From: Parelaphostrongylus tenuis
Lineage: Eukaryota > Nematoda > Chromadorea > Rhabditida > Metastrongylidae
Assembly: GCA_019055375.1 (NCBI GenBank)
Contig: JAHQIW010007344.1
Span: 124,001 to 188,000, forward strand
Reading direction: 5' to 3'
Length of the DNA stretch: 64,000 nt
In this document: in pieces, positions 20,323 to 31,339 of the stretch
Layout of the letters: the number at the start of each line of letters is the position of its first letter
How positions within the stretch are numbered: position 1 is the stretch's first letter
Program-made: the position numbers and the translations under genes
The notes under the pieces: model-generated
Told to the model about the DNA's origin: nothing
The model's database searches: none
The model's input: only the letters and a program-made list of their open reading frames with translations

Positions 20323-20669
20323 GCTCACTCTCTTGAAGGATACGAAACCCTGCCTTAGTTGTAGATTTACTAAGTTTTAGTATATTGTCAGCGTCTATTG
20401 GATACTTGAACTTTCACTGAGATTTGGGAGACCTAATCAAAGGCAGTACTCAAAATTGACAAATATTCTATTCGTATTTCTCACTAAGCCACGACTTAGT
20501 TGCTGTCATAAATAATATGTATCAACTAAATCCGCCATTCATTCTAGTCTTTTTCTCCTATCTGATTCTATAACAATGTAAAATGTTAATATACTTCTTT
20601 TCTGATATCATCTTTCTCCAAATTAAGCACAAATCAAATAGAAATTTTTGTAAGTTGACGAGAAGTTCA

Positions 20670-20831
20670 ATGGAGTTAGAATGGCCAACAGTAGGAATGA
20701 TTATCGCCTCGTTATGTATTCATATTCAAATCATAGAAGCCGGCGGTGATATAATTGAGTACATCTTAGAGAGATGGCATCACTCGTTCCCACTCAAAGG
20801 TCAAAGAGCTTACAGATTGTTTGGCTTGTAG
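20670..20831 (+). CDS. possible small coding segment
   Basis: An ATG at 20670 opens 53 codons to TAG, beginning MELEWPTVGMIIASLCIHIQ. Codon composition is good but there is no clear acceptor. A GTAAGT donor lies just upstream at 20650, so the segment may be downstream of an intron start. Confidence 0.22.
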   Translation: MELEWPTVGMIIASLCIHIQIIEAGGDIIEYILERWHHSFPLKGQRAYRLFGL

Positions 20832-20949
20832 AATGTATAATTAGCATTAATGGTGATGTCGTTGACGTATTGAACATGTTGTTGAGAGTTGAGTGCACTC
20901 GAAAGTTGAGGGCGTGTAAAATTTCGTGATTGTTCACATTCTTCCCTGG

Positions 20950-21380
20950 ATAGGGTGTTTCAAAAATTGTCCCAGAAAAATCAGTATAATTAATGAATAT
21001 TCCGAAAGCACTTCGGCGACTTCTATGTCTAAATCATATCCACAGATGATTTCCTTTGGAACGAATCACTTCGTTTTGTTCTGCTGACTTTACCGAAAAA
21101 GTTCAGAAATCGACTTTCCTCTAACTTTGGCACTACTAAATAATCATACATTTTTTGTTGATTGTGCCTGTAGCATGAGCGGTGCCCATCGAAGATGATT
21201 TGATTCAATTAAGAACAAAGACAAAGACCACAACAAGGGCGAACAACTGTAGGCAATCGACTCAGATCATCGGCTGGCATGATGACGATACGCGTCGAAA
21301 CGGCAGTCGATTATGCTGTTAACAACAACTTTGAGCTACGGGTTCAGTTGACAAAAAACATATGATTGGCCGAAGATTTT
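20950..21380 (+). mobile_element. partial DNA transposon-like repeat
   Basis: TAGGGTGTTTCAAAAATTG at 20954 resembles a Tc/mariner-type end. The block TTGATTGTGCCTGTAGCATG matches the terminal repeat at 3181, and an internal block near 21250 matches 3330-3370. No second terminal repeat or transposase frame is seen. Confidence 0.35.
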
Positions 21381-21399
21381 TTTATTGATGTAATTTGCA

Positions 21400-22390
21400 T
21401 TGATCTGTACTTCACCTCAGCGTAACAGCGGGCATAGACGATATTTCTCTACTGATTCTATAATATCACTAGTATGAGAGGTACCGGGTAGAGTGGTGAT
21501 AGATGTGCCCATCAATTTCCGCTAGGCCCTTGAGCTCCCACCGGGTCTTCCTATTCCCCATTCCCCGCAGTTAATAAACTGGTCTTCACATACGCTGCAG
21601 AACTTCAACTGAGCCATGAAGTTAGGAAACTGCTTGTGGTGAAGTGCTGGAACCGCCCTAAAAGGGTGAAATGAGACATTCAATGACAGTCGGCTTGAGG
21701 CAACTTTTATAATGCTCGAGATTTTCTCAAAAGCTAGTGTTGCTGCAGTGGAGGAATGAAAATCCAGTCCATAGCGTGTTTTTACAGCTTTTCTTATTGC
21801 TCCTACCTAATCGAGGAGGGAAGAAAGCATGGTGCATAACAAATAAATAAAGGGTCCACACTATATATGTCAAGAACTTGTGGTACCTACTAATGTTCCA
21901 CTTCAAAACTGCTATTTTCGCATGTAAGTCTGGTACTATTTTGCCGACCCTAGAAGGATGGCGGGTTCAATGAATCTGTGTGGGAGATCGAACTAAAGTT
22001 TACGCATATGTTACTGGGCATCTCTAGCTGCTGCACAATACTCGTTTTCTATTTGGAAGATACGATGACCAGGAACCTGGTCAATCGTCAGTGATTCTTA
22101 AGCACATTCGTGAAACTTCCTCTCACGAGTAATTCGGCTCACGATGTCACTGTATTTTTCGTACTGTAATAATGAGAGTTCAATAAGATTTATTACTATA
22201 GAAGTAAAAGTAAGTAAATTTTTCTTTCCTAGTACTATCTTTTTCTAAATCCACTTTTTAAGCTCTTTTCAATGTTTGAACTATACAATCACCCCCTTAG
22301 GCAGCTTATTTGAATATTCTCACTTGATCGCTTAGACAAGAAGAACTTGAGATAGTGGTGTGAATAATTCCCACTTTACTCGTTCCGAAA
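21400..22390. other. unassigned intergenic DNA, possibly old repeats
   Basis: Locally GC-richer patches (21470-21670) have a repeat-like texture but match no family recognised elsewhere here. No coding exon supported. Confidence 0.3.
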
Positions 22391-22394
22391 GCCG

Positions 22395-22470
22395 CTACAG
22401 TGCAGTGGCTAATGGTGTCCCACGACACCTGCAGGATACTTAGATCGACCATACACCCAACACCAGAGTG
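22395..22470 (+). repeat. tRNA-like SINE head fragment
   Basis: TGCAGTGGCTAATGGTGTCC resembles a tRNA A box and is followed by a truncated body. Confidence 0.3.
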
Positions 22471-22723
22471 GACATTCACCTTTTGCAGGTCGCCTTTCTG
22501 TTAACGGGTTTTTATGGAAAAATAAAATCAGTATATTGATCATTATTAAGATCTGAAAAGTTTTTGAAGGCAAAACATGAGTACAATTACTTATAAAATG
22601 CCACTAATGCTCCTGATTGAGTGCCGCATAGCTAAAGGATTGAAAAGTGCCAAAGACTTTGTTCTGCGTACATTTCTTCATTTTTAAGCAAGCGTGAGAT
22701 TGTTAGAAAGCTTTTCTCGGCTA

Positions 22724-22775
22724 AAGTTTAGGCGTCTTCGCCTTCTTTGGGGCCAACTTGACTTGAGCCACTTGT
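22724..22775 (-). ncRNA. decayed hammerhead-type repeat end
   Basis: On the minus strand: GTCAAGTTGGCCCC, then AAAGAAGGCGAAGACGCC and TAAACTTTAGCC. Stem II (GGCG/CGCC with an AAGA loop) is perfect and the AGCC stem I strand is kept. CUGAAGA has become CCAAAGA and GAAAC has become UAAAC, so it is a dead copy of the family seen at 47665-47699. Confidence 0.4.
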
Positions 22776-22919
22776 CATACGTTCTTCCCTCTATCAATGG
22801 AGATTTTGTGATAGCATCGAATCAAAGTCAGTGGAGTATTGTTCGAATCATGCAAAGGGAGAGAAAGGAGGAGTTCTATTGCTCAATACGGTTGTCGATA
22901 CTGATTGCTGCTTGATTAT

Positions 22920-24145
22920 AACTTGATCTTTTACGTACTCATCGTGAAGTAGACGATAATACGTGAGTGAACTCAAAGCGAAGTGTTACCTAAAATTATT
23001 GAAGGCTCAAACTTTGTCCATTTTCTTTATAATGTTGATCTTTTCGTCGAACACTAATTTGAAGTGTTCTCCAGGCTGATATTGCCAGAATTCAAACTCG
23101 ATTTGAATAACATAAATTCTTTTTATTCTGGCGTTTCTTGAACATTACAGTTTCCAAGTACCACTGTTATCCAGTATTTTTGTCCTGCAGCATCTCCAAA
23201 GCTATGACGACTGGATTGGTAACTTATTAGGGATACTTATAGCTCTATAGCAGTATCGTCACTTATGTGGGGACAAACTGGTGTTATGTGAGTACTTTAA
23301 TAACGATTTTAATTTGACGTTTATGGAATAAAAAATATTTTTCTCATCCCTAATACCGCGTCTCATGCTATTCTTAATGTTTCCCATATCAATTTGCTTC
23401 TGTCATTTATTTTGATATTTCATTTCTTGAAGTGTTCATTGTGGTAATAAATTAGAGCTTCTAAACATAAATTTAGCCACATAAATGAACATTCAATATA
23501 TTCTGCTCAAATGAGGATCGTGCTAAGGTTTCGAGCTTCATTCTGAAATTGGGAAACCTGTCTTTCAATGGTGGATTCCACGAAGTACGAAAACTGTAAC
23601 TAATGATTTATCGGGAATTTTTTCTGTTTATTGGGCTATTTGTCTATGATGAAGCCTCTAGTTGACAACGAAGGTCATGCTCATAATTAAATTCTAGAAT
23701 TGAAAAGAATCATTGGAAAGACTTCTGGAGAATTTCTGGAATTCTTAAATGAGTTTCATTAGCCACAGAGGAGTTGCGCACGCAACCTTTGCGTCATCCA
23801 GACGCTTAATGAATAAGGAGTAACTGGTCGCTGCAAAAAGAAAATGAATCGAACTTTTGGGGATTTTTAGAGTTCCGTCATGGATTTCGAAGTGGTCTCT
23901 GTCAAGAAACGAATGTTCAGTTATAGTACTTTCTCAAAATGCTCCAATTTTCACAACATTATTTTCTATTATGGTTTGATCACCGAGTAGTGAAGAATGA
24001 CTTTCTTGATGTCCTTTTTATTACACATTAGTGTTAACTTCATTCCTTTTTTTCTGCGACCCTTCATTTATTGAAGGAAATGTTCAATCATAAAGCCGCA
24101 TGTGCGCTTCTGTCGGCTAGAAATCATTGAAATGATGCCATTAGG
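22920..24145. other. no feature recognised
   Basis: AT-rich intergenic or intronic DNA without supported exons. Confidence 0.3.
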
Positions 24146-24352
24146 CTAGTGGATCCACATAGGCTTGAACATAGAATATGCAATCAGTATAACATAGAAT
24201 AGAGTTTTTTGCACTTTTTCCGCTTGCGAAATTCCGCAACGCCGAAGAAAGCATGCAGAATGACGTGATCTAGCCTGATGTTCCATCTGAATGAACCTAT
24301 TCATATCTAACTGAACGGAGAGGCTCATAAACTCTAATGACATTGTTTTCAA
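24146..24352 (-). CDS. weak open frame, unrecognised
   Basis: 68-codon minus-strand frame. The middle part (MNRFIQMEHQARSRHSACFL) has coding-like composition, and CCGTTCAG upstream could be an acceptor. No partner exons. Confidence 0.22.
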   Translation of the reverse strand: MKTMSLEFMSLSVQLDMNRFIQMEHQARSRHSACFLRRCGISQAEKVQKTLFYVILIAYSMFKPMWIH

Positions 24353-25114
24353 AAATTTAAAACCTTTTTATTAGCTACCAATCAATCTTTGACAATCTCT
24401 CTCTTCACAATATAGAAAATGTGCATCCTTGTGACGAACTGCGATATTCTTCATGGGTTCATATTCTGAAGGAGTTCTGAAACTACTAACTGAAGTCCCT
24501 AATTTCTATTTATAGAATCAACAAGGCGTAAGCTTGTTTCAAAAGTCGTTGCCGCTTTTGATGGGAATCCAATGGTATGTGGCAAACTTTTTATGATCTG
24601 CAAACAGTATGGTGAATACTCCGTGACGAGGAAATTTGAATAACCCAGCACGACTACCTCGAGAGTTTGAGAAAAGCTTATCTAATTAAGGGGATAACAC
24701 TCAAGTGTAAATTATGTAAGAGCCCATGCTAAATTGTGCCGTAAAACTGGGTGTTCATACTGATTTTCATTACCTTACATTTTTCAATTACAATTTAGTA
24801 ATCATTCAACCGTGGTTCTGCAAAGTGTAAGCAGTACTCATCTTAGATGAATACGTGTTTCAGTGTGACCACTCTGAATTTCATCGCCGGCGCTCTGCTG
24901 TCTTTTTAATTATGTATACCATGGTAACGCAAATCTAATATTATGCATTGTTTGAATGCATACATTGCCAGTCGGCCATAAAACCATTAAAAATTCAAGT
25001 ATTACGACCGGAAAATATCAGATGTTTACGTGGAAGATCGTTCTGAATATCTTATAATAGCAGTAGGAAGAGCTGTACAGTAAATGTCTTTATATCATAA
25101 CTGTACAGGTTTTA
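24353..25114. other. no feature recognised
   Basis: No exon or repeat supported. Confidence 0.3.
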
Positions 25115-25351
25115 ATGTTAATCAGTCTCTTGCGAATTCCGTTACTTTTGATCTGCCACAGCACTGTATTCTCCAACAGCTTGCTGCTTAGATTTTTTCG
25201 AATGACACCTATATGCATTCTGCACCAGCTTACATGGTTGTTATTTTCCGTAGAAAACACCTATATTCTCTGCCTTAACGAGCTCATTAATATGAACATA
25301 TCATCAGCCGTCGGACCACTCGCTGAGGTGGTGGATTTGTGGATTCCATGA
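25115..25351 (+). CDS. weak hydrophobic open frame
   Basis: 78 codons, leucine-rich, ending in an acidic segment. It could be part of a membrane protein exon. No strong splice sites, and chance is not excluded. Confidence 0.17.
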   Translation: MLISLLRIPLLLICHSTVFSNSLLLRFFRMTPICILHQLTWLLFSVENTYILCLNELINMNISSAVGPLAEVVDLWIP

Positions 25352-25624
25352 ATGCATAATGAAATCAAATACGAGGAATGCTTTACGGAAAAGACACTTA
25401 AAAATCAATGCGTGAACTTTTCTGGGGCATTACCCAGCTCTATAGTAATTACGATGTATAGATTTACTAACGTTTAGCACTTGGGATTCCACCTATGCAC
25501 GTTCCCTTGATGATGGAAACTTCGATGAAGAAAGGTTTCTACGGCGAAAAACATTCCAAACGAGATAATGGTTCCTCAAAATGGAATGATAAAATCACGT
25601 ATGCAAAGTGATTTGTAAAAGTTG

Positions 25625-25800
25625 GATACTCAGGCGGGAACTGTACCCGCCCTTCACTCTTACAAGGACGCGCTAACCACTACCTACTAAGGCTCCTGTT
25701 ATGCTGTCACCGACAAGAAATCCTTATTAAAAGCTAGCTTATCGATAGCGCGTGATAACCACCGTACCACCGAGACCCCGTAAGAGTAGAACGCGTGTTC
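25625..25800 (-). repeat. two tRNA-like SINE heads in tandem
   Basis: On the minus strand GGTCTCGGTGGTACGGTGG (about 25755-25780) resembles the A box of a Val/Glu-type tRNA. GTAGGTAGTGGTTAGCGCG (about 25660-25690) is a second A box, followed by GGTACAGTTCCC as a degenerate B box. Neither folds into a complete cloverleaf by eye. Confidence 0.4.
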
Positions 25801-25921
25801 AACTCGTGCTTGAGGCTTCGAGTTCTGCGTATGACACAGTATTCCTAACTGTAGGGTCTTAGCATCATGACACTATTGAAAAAGCGGGTAAACAAAGAAA
25901 TTGCGTTTGAATGACAAAGCG

Positions 25922-26159
25922 TCAATTGTCCACAATCCTGTGAAGATGCATCAAGCATTTGCTTCCTACAGGGATCGTAAATTTAACGGAGTGCATGTTC
26001 CTTTCATTCACATCTTTTGAAGGTCTATCGATATATAATAGCATTGTTTTTGTTCCCTCAAAGTAATCATGTGCGAATTCCGGACTGTGGGGGTTGAACT
26101 CGATTAGATCATGGGCGACGTCTAACCTGTAGGCATTATAAACCATAAAAACACCTCCG
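25922..26159 (-). CDS. probable terminal coding exon, unrecognised
   Basis: The acceptor CGTATAAAACAG precedes 26159. After one leftover base the frame reads GGVFMVYNAYRLDVAHDLIE and continues 79 codons to TGA at 25922-25924. Codon composition is strongly protein-like, with charged, aromatic and proline residues and few runs. An internal ATG at 26146 would also serve as a start, but the open frame reaches back to the acceptor. No family recognised. The upstream exon must end with two leftover bases and was not identified. Confidence 0.5.
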
Positions 26160-27000
26160 CTGTTTTATACGCACGCTAGTCGTTCAGGATTGATATATCA
26201 TGACAAGCACTAGACATTGTGGTTCATGACTGCCTTAAGCCGCCAACGGATATAAGAATTAAACAAAAGATAAGATTTTAACAGATTTAGTGAAGGATTA
26301 GAATATATATAAACTAAAATGCGACTTTTTCACATTTTATCACCTTGGTGGATATCATTTTCGTTGATTAATACACTCATTGCGTACTTGCGATTATTTT
26401 CTGGATATTTCAAACATTCAATCCGCAAAATACGACTTAAGAAGGGCTCGTAATTAGGATGCGATATCTACGTGTACTCTTTTCAGTTTATAATTTCCGT
26501 GGGACCTAAGAAAGGGTAAGGCGAAGTGTTTTATAGATAGTTGTTTTACGCTTTAGTTCCAGAATAGAAAGGAAAGAGAAAACGAATAACAAACCAGAAA
26601 AGTGCCAAATTGTTTGGCGCGTTGAAAAAACCTTATGTGCACGTACATTATAGTGTACACACTATACATCATGACCTAATAGCTTCATCGCTAGGCTTGT
26701 TTTACGCGGTCGCCTCTTGGGGCAATTCCGAAGGTTTTGTGGCGCGCATGCACTGTAATTTCAGGAAGGCTTCGCTTGTAAGTTATCAGTGTGGTGAACA
26801 GCTTGTCACAAACCATTCCTTATAATATCATTGTTGGATGAGCTTTCGATTCAATACAAAAATAATAGCACAAGGACCTTCTGCAGCAAGAGGTTTGAAA
26901 GACGCATAGCTGGAAATCAATGAGTGCACTCACACTTGAACTAATCATAAAACATTGCGTCTTACATCAAAGAAAACGAGATTTACTAACAGTGAATTTT
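26160..27000. other. no feature recognised
   Basis: AT-rich. The plus-strand frame 26610-26825 has no splice support. Confidence 0.3.
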
Positions 27001-27005
27001 CACAT

Positions 27006-27240
27006 TGGGGCGCCTTGGCCGAGTGGTTGTGATGCTCATCTCGGCGCGCGTGGAGCCGAGCTCGACCTCTCAAACTCCCTGGCATTCAACCAGAACGGCC
27101 AATGGAATGCCACAGACAGGCTACTCTCGAGAATGTAGGGCGACATGCTCTGTCAGCATTCTACGTCATTCAAGAAAAAGATGAAAAACATATCGAATGC
27201 TAGAAGTACAGGGATCCGCACAATAAAAAAATTGTGACGA
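27006..27240 (+). repeat. SINE family T1, best copy
   Basis: Head GCCTTGGCCGAGTGGTTGTG carries a clear tRNA-type A box, followed by GCGTGGAGCCGAGCTCGACC as a degenerate B-box region. The body has CAACCAGAACGGCCAATGG, the tail is GGGATCCGCACA, and an A-rich 3' end follows. Confidence 0.65.
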
Positions 27241-27249
27241 CGGGTCGGT

Positions 27250-28340
27250 AAATAAATAAATAATTTATGAAATTTCACAATTGTGATTATATCTCTATCA
27301 GCGAAATCGTTAGCTGTTCTAAAATTAAGGACGGAACTCTGATGAGATGACAAAGTCGGAGAGCGGCAAGTAATGTATCAATTGGACTGGCCTCTTCCAT
27401 GTACTTGTTCTAGAGGTGGATTTCTTTAGATGATTATCAAAGTAAATAACCATCAACGGCTAAAAGTCGACTGATATTGCCATAATCTGGCTCTATTCAT
27501 CCATTTCCAGACGTCATTTTATCGCTTGTCGCCAGTCTAACACAGAAAAGCACTGCGATTGCTTGCTTCCTGCTCGATGTTGGCTGATGACGCAAGTGCA
27601 AAAAGCCTCAGTACTTTGTTAAAGAACCCACACAATCAGAAAATGATGGTAATGCAATCGACAACTAAGTAGGATTAGGCTCACTTTTTGCCTTCACAAA
27701 TACTCATAGAACTTATGAGGGACTTGTAGAAAGGTGACAGTTGTATGCGAAGACTAAGGAACAAGACTGTTCATTCTGAGAATAGCCTTATAATTCTTCA
27801 CTAGAGTGTTTACCCATATACCTTACTAAAATTATTCTAAAGCAATTCTTCTTCCCATATTTATTCAGTAACATCTCATTAGCATCTACATCGAGAATGT
27901 TACATTGAAGATTCAAAGTTTACTCATAAAGCGAGCTCAAAAAGGGACCCTCGGCAAATTAAGTAAAAAATATAAAAATGGAAAAACATGAATATCATCC
28001 AACATAACGTTTCTAACTCAGTGGAAGGTGAAGGCAAGCTAAGACTTTGTGTTTGACCAAAGCTTGTAGTTACGGTTAATTAGCAGATCATTTTTCACAT
28101 TAACAGCACAATGCCGCTTGTTAGATGTCTTGTGATAGGAGAAATAGGCGCCGTTTCCAGGGGTTACTTTTTAAGGTGCTAATTATTTCAAGAGAGTATG
28201 TAGTAGCATCCGATTTTTCTCATATCTACATCTAGTCTGTGCCTAATTAATGACAGATATATCAGTACAATTGTTATGTAACGATTACGGATTAACCGTT
28301 ATTGCTATTTTTGTCGATGATCGGAATGAAATTTTACAAC
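27250..28340. other. no feature recognised
   Basis: AT-rich sequence without supported exons or repeats. Confidence 0.3.
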
Positions 28341-28354
28341 TTTTTTTTGAGTAC

Positions 28355-28565
28355 TTTTTTCACTGTGCTGCGGATCCCAGTCTTTTTGCAAACAATCGTT
28401 TTTTTTTTTGTCTTTCTCTTGAACGTCGAAGAGTGCTGCTTGATCTCGTTTGTTGCAACTCAAGGTGTGCTTTGTTGTGGTGTTCGTTGTTGACCACCGA
28501 AGTGTATGGTTAATCCCCACGTGCCCACCGCGAGCATCACAACCACTCGGCCATGGCGCTACCAT
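28355..28565 (-). repeat. SINE family T1, minus orientation
   Basis: On the minus strand it starts GCGCCATGGCCGAGTGGTTG and ends GGGATCCGCAGCAC before an A-rich run. The open frames 28250-28565 on both strands are shadows of this repeat. Confidence 0.6.
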
Positions 28566-28964
28566 TCATACTCAAATAAGTTGAATACAAATACAGGTAG
28601 CGCTCCATTTCACTATTTCTGATCTGGTCACAAATTCACTATTTCTACTCTTTGCAGACAATTCACGCTTCGCTAGCCAATCCAGAGAGTATGCAACATA
28701 CTGTTAAACTTCCCTGAAGTACACATCATCTCTTTAGTTCGATCATGGTCATGTGCTAAGAAAGCCTCTATTACGTGGAAGGTGGCGAGTTGCCATAATG
28801 CTTATGCAAACGATAAAAACACCGATGTGGTATGACTTTGAAGTCATTGTATAGGTCAACTAGGGTTAGTGAAAAAAATTCTTTAACTAGTCAGTAGGAG
28901 GCTGTTGCCTTGAGAAGCGTTCAGAAGGTTGTCATTATACTCTGTCAATAGTAATTAAAATTTC

Positions 28965-29015
28965 TCCCGCACTGCCCCTTCTTCAGAGTCTGGAAAGATC
29001 AAGTTGACTGAACCC
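28965..29015 (-). ncRNA. decayed hammerhead-type repeat end
   Basis: On the minus strand: AGTCAACTTGATCTTTCCAG, then ACTCTGAAGAAGG. CUGAAGA is intact but stem II and the GAAA box that should follow are lost. Confidence 0.35.
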
Positions 29016-29289
29016 AAATTAGGCAACTACACGAACTTAAAGTAATCTCGGAAGAAAAATAGCGGTACGGTTTGTCTCTACGTGGAATACTTAGTGGAAA
29101 ATTCACGGAAATGGTGAGTCTGTGAAAAGATGCTTTGTTCTGAATGCGATTAGAATCTAGACCATTCTATTCTTCTGTTGAGGTAATGAAGGTATTAGCA
29201 ATCCGCGTGCGCCTTCTGAGGAAACAGAGAGACTCACTGATCAGTGCCTAGCCAGTATAAAATTGGTCTTAAGAATCTTTCTAAGGCAT

Positions 29290-29590
29290 ATCAAGTGAGC
29301 TTACATATAGTGCGGAGGTTGGAGTTTTCCTGCGACGCTATCTGGTCGTTAGTTCGATTCCATATCCCACACTCACCAAAGCCTCCAACCTTCCGAGAGT
29401 GGCAAACTGATAACTCATATCTGCGAGGATAGTAGCACTGATGTGATATATCGCTGGGACCACCGTAAGTCGTTGTAAAGGCAAGATATGAACTCGATCA
29501 CCTCAAATGATGCCAACTAAATAAAGTCGAATGCATGGTGAATCCCTCAAGTATTGATCAACCCCTCTGACTTATACTTTTCTTTATCCT
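29290..29590 (+). repeat. SINE family T2, nearly complete
   Basis: A B-box-like GTTAGTTCGATTCC is followed by the body (ACCAAAGCCTCCAACC) and the tail AGTCGAATGCATGGTGAATC and ATTGATCAACCCC. The A-box side is degraded. Confidence 0.5.
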
Positions 29591-29685
29591 TCCGTCTATC
29601 TCACTATTTTAGCCTACTGCAAGTATACTGGTTCGCTTTAGAACTTGTTATAATGATCTCAGTCTCTGAATTGCTAACTCCGAAT

Positions 29686-29766
29686 TAATATTTATGCAAA
29701 GCCCTTTGAGTGATAAATTTATGATGCCAGCATTTATGCAAAACGCTCTGAGTGAGAAATCCTTCT
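29686..29766 (+). repeat. imperfect direct repeat of about 28 bp
   Basis: TTTATGCAAAGCCCTTTGAG at about 29691 and TTTATGCAAAACGCTCTGAG at about 29732 recur about 41 bases apart. Confidence 0.5.
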
Positions 29767-30433
29767 CTCGATCAATTTTCCTTTTTATATGGATTTTAAA
29801 TAATTTCGCGTGAACCACGAAAACTGGATTTGAAGGATTATTCATTTAAGAGGGAAATTGGTGGTGAAGTTCCATCAATTACCACTAGTATAATAAAAAT
29901 GCGCAGTGACAGTTGATTCGAAACTCAACACTGTAAGATGATTACGTCAATCTGCGTCTAATTCTAACTCCATCAAATCATTTTTTCACTGTGCAGATTC
30001 GACCAGCCCCACAGATATTTCCAATGTTCTTCTTAAATGCAGGAACACCGTGTAAAGAGCTTAGCTCCTAGAATAAACATTACTCCATCACATTTCTGGT
30101 GAAACAGCCTTTATTTTCACGATTGATAGACAATCCAAGGTCTATTAGGCTTCTTATACTTGAGGATAAGGCTTTAGGTCTATTATTTGAATATAAATAT
30201 TAATTTGCTCGGGCACCTAGACTATTTCTATTGATTTGTAAACCATTCGAAGTCAGATTTCTAGTAGAATCCTTTTGCAGAGCGCAAAACACGCTCATGC
30301 ATCTAGCAAAGGCTGGCTGTTCAATATATTTTGTTTAGGTCACGCAGGACTTTTCTTCGATACTTCTGTATCGAACTTCTTGTCTTGCATTATCGCTTAT
30401 GTCAATTGATAACACTACAACAATATCAATGGG

Positions 30434-30760
30434 CTATATAGGGAGATTACAAATAGACGACAGAAAAGTGGGTAAGCTAATACCAAGCGGAATCAGAGCA
30501 AGTCGAAGTGAAACCGGAGAGTAATCGAAGAGTGCCGGATTAACCTTAGGCCATTTATATAAATTTCCCAAAGGAGCAGGTTTTAGGTCATAGGAGAATA
30601 AAGTCAAAGCTAAGCTTGAAGATTCCAGAGGATAGGTAAGAGAGCACAGATTGAAAACATCTCCACGTGGAAAGGTCAAAGCACCATAGCAAGCTGGATC
30701 ACGTGAATAACACAAAGAGAGGTCATCGAAGTTACCGTAGCCACGGGAGTGTTCGGGCAC
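30434..30760 (-). CDS. probable terminal coding exon, unrecognised
   Basis: 108 codons open to TAG at 30434-30436. Upstream is TATGTTTACAGTAAG, so an acceptor lies at about 30763 or 30759. The first part reads PEHSRGYGNFDDLSLCYSRD and the rest is rich in Leu, Pro, Ser and Tyr. Codon choice looks like coding and the locus is GC-richer than its flanks. An alternative frame with acceptor TTTACAG is also open for 28 codons, so the frame is not certain. Not recognised. Confidence 0.4.
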   Translation of the reverse strand: MPEHSRGYGNFDDLSLCYSRDPACYGALTFPRGDVFNLCSLTYPLESSSLALTLFSYDLKPAPLGNLYKWPKVNPALFDYSPVSLRLALIPLGISLPTFLSSICNLPI

Positions 30761-31174
30761 TTACTGTAAACATAGAATTACGAAATCAGGATATACGGAT
30801 CGAGTGTAACAATATAAATCAGTGATTTACACTTGAGGAAAGGCAGACAACATTCGTTAAATTATGGAAAATGTTGTCTAAATGCGATCATGTTCACCGA
30901 CTTATGCACGATTATGAGTACTGCGTGGAAATATGAGAATCAATGCATGGAAATTGATAAAACTATTTTTACGAGTTCATTCCCAAAATCCAGCTGCACT
31001 TCTGGATAGGCATCAACTCCCTCACCGAGCGACGACACATACTCACACGTCGGTCGGAACTTCATTTCAGTATTTTATTCTTCGATTGCAGAGACGAGGT
31101 TGCCAAAAGTGGGAACTATTGAAGGCTACTCAGTATAAAATACAACTCAGTGCAGTGAAGTGATGGCTGAAGTT

Positions 31175-31215
31175 CCAACGGTATCGTCTCCTTCAGAGTC
31201 TAGAAAGGTCAAATT
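31175..31215 (-). ncRNA. decayed hammerhead-type repeat end
   Basis: On the minus strand: GTCAATTTGACCTTTCTAG, ACTCTGAAGG, then GGAACTTCAGCC. It retains the order of the family at 47665-47699 with core changes (CUGAAGG, GGAAC). Confidence 0.35.
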
Positions 31216-31339
31216 GACTCGCTAACTACTCACTCAGACATTCTAGCAACCCAGCAAAAAACGTGATGAACAAGGAATAATTCACACAGTGAACAACTTA
31301 ATTGAGTATATGCATAATCCCTAATTTCTGTATGATCGG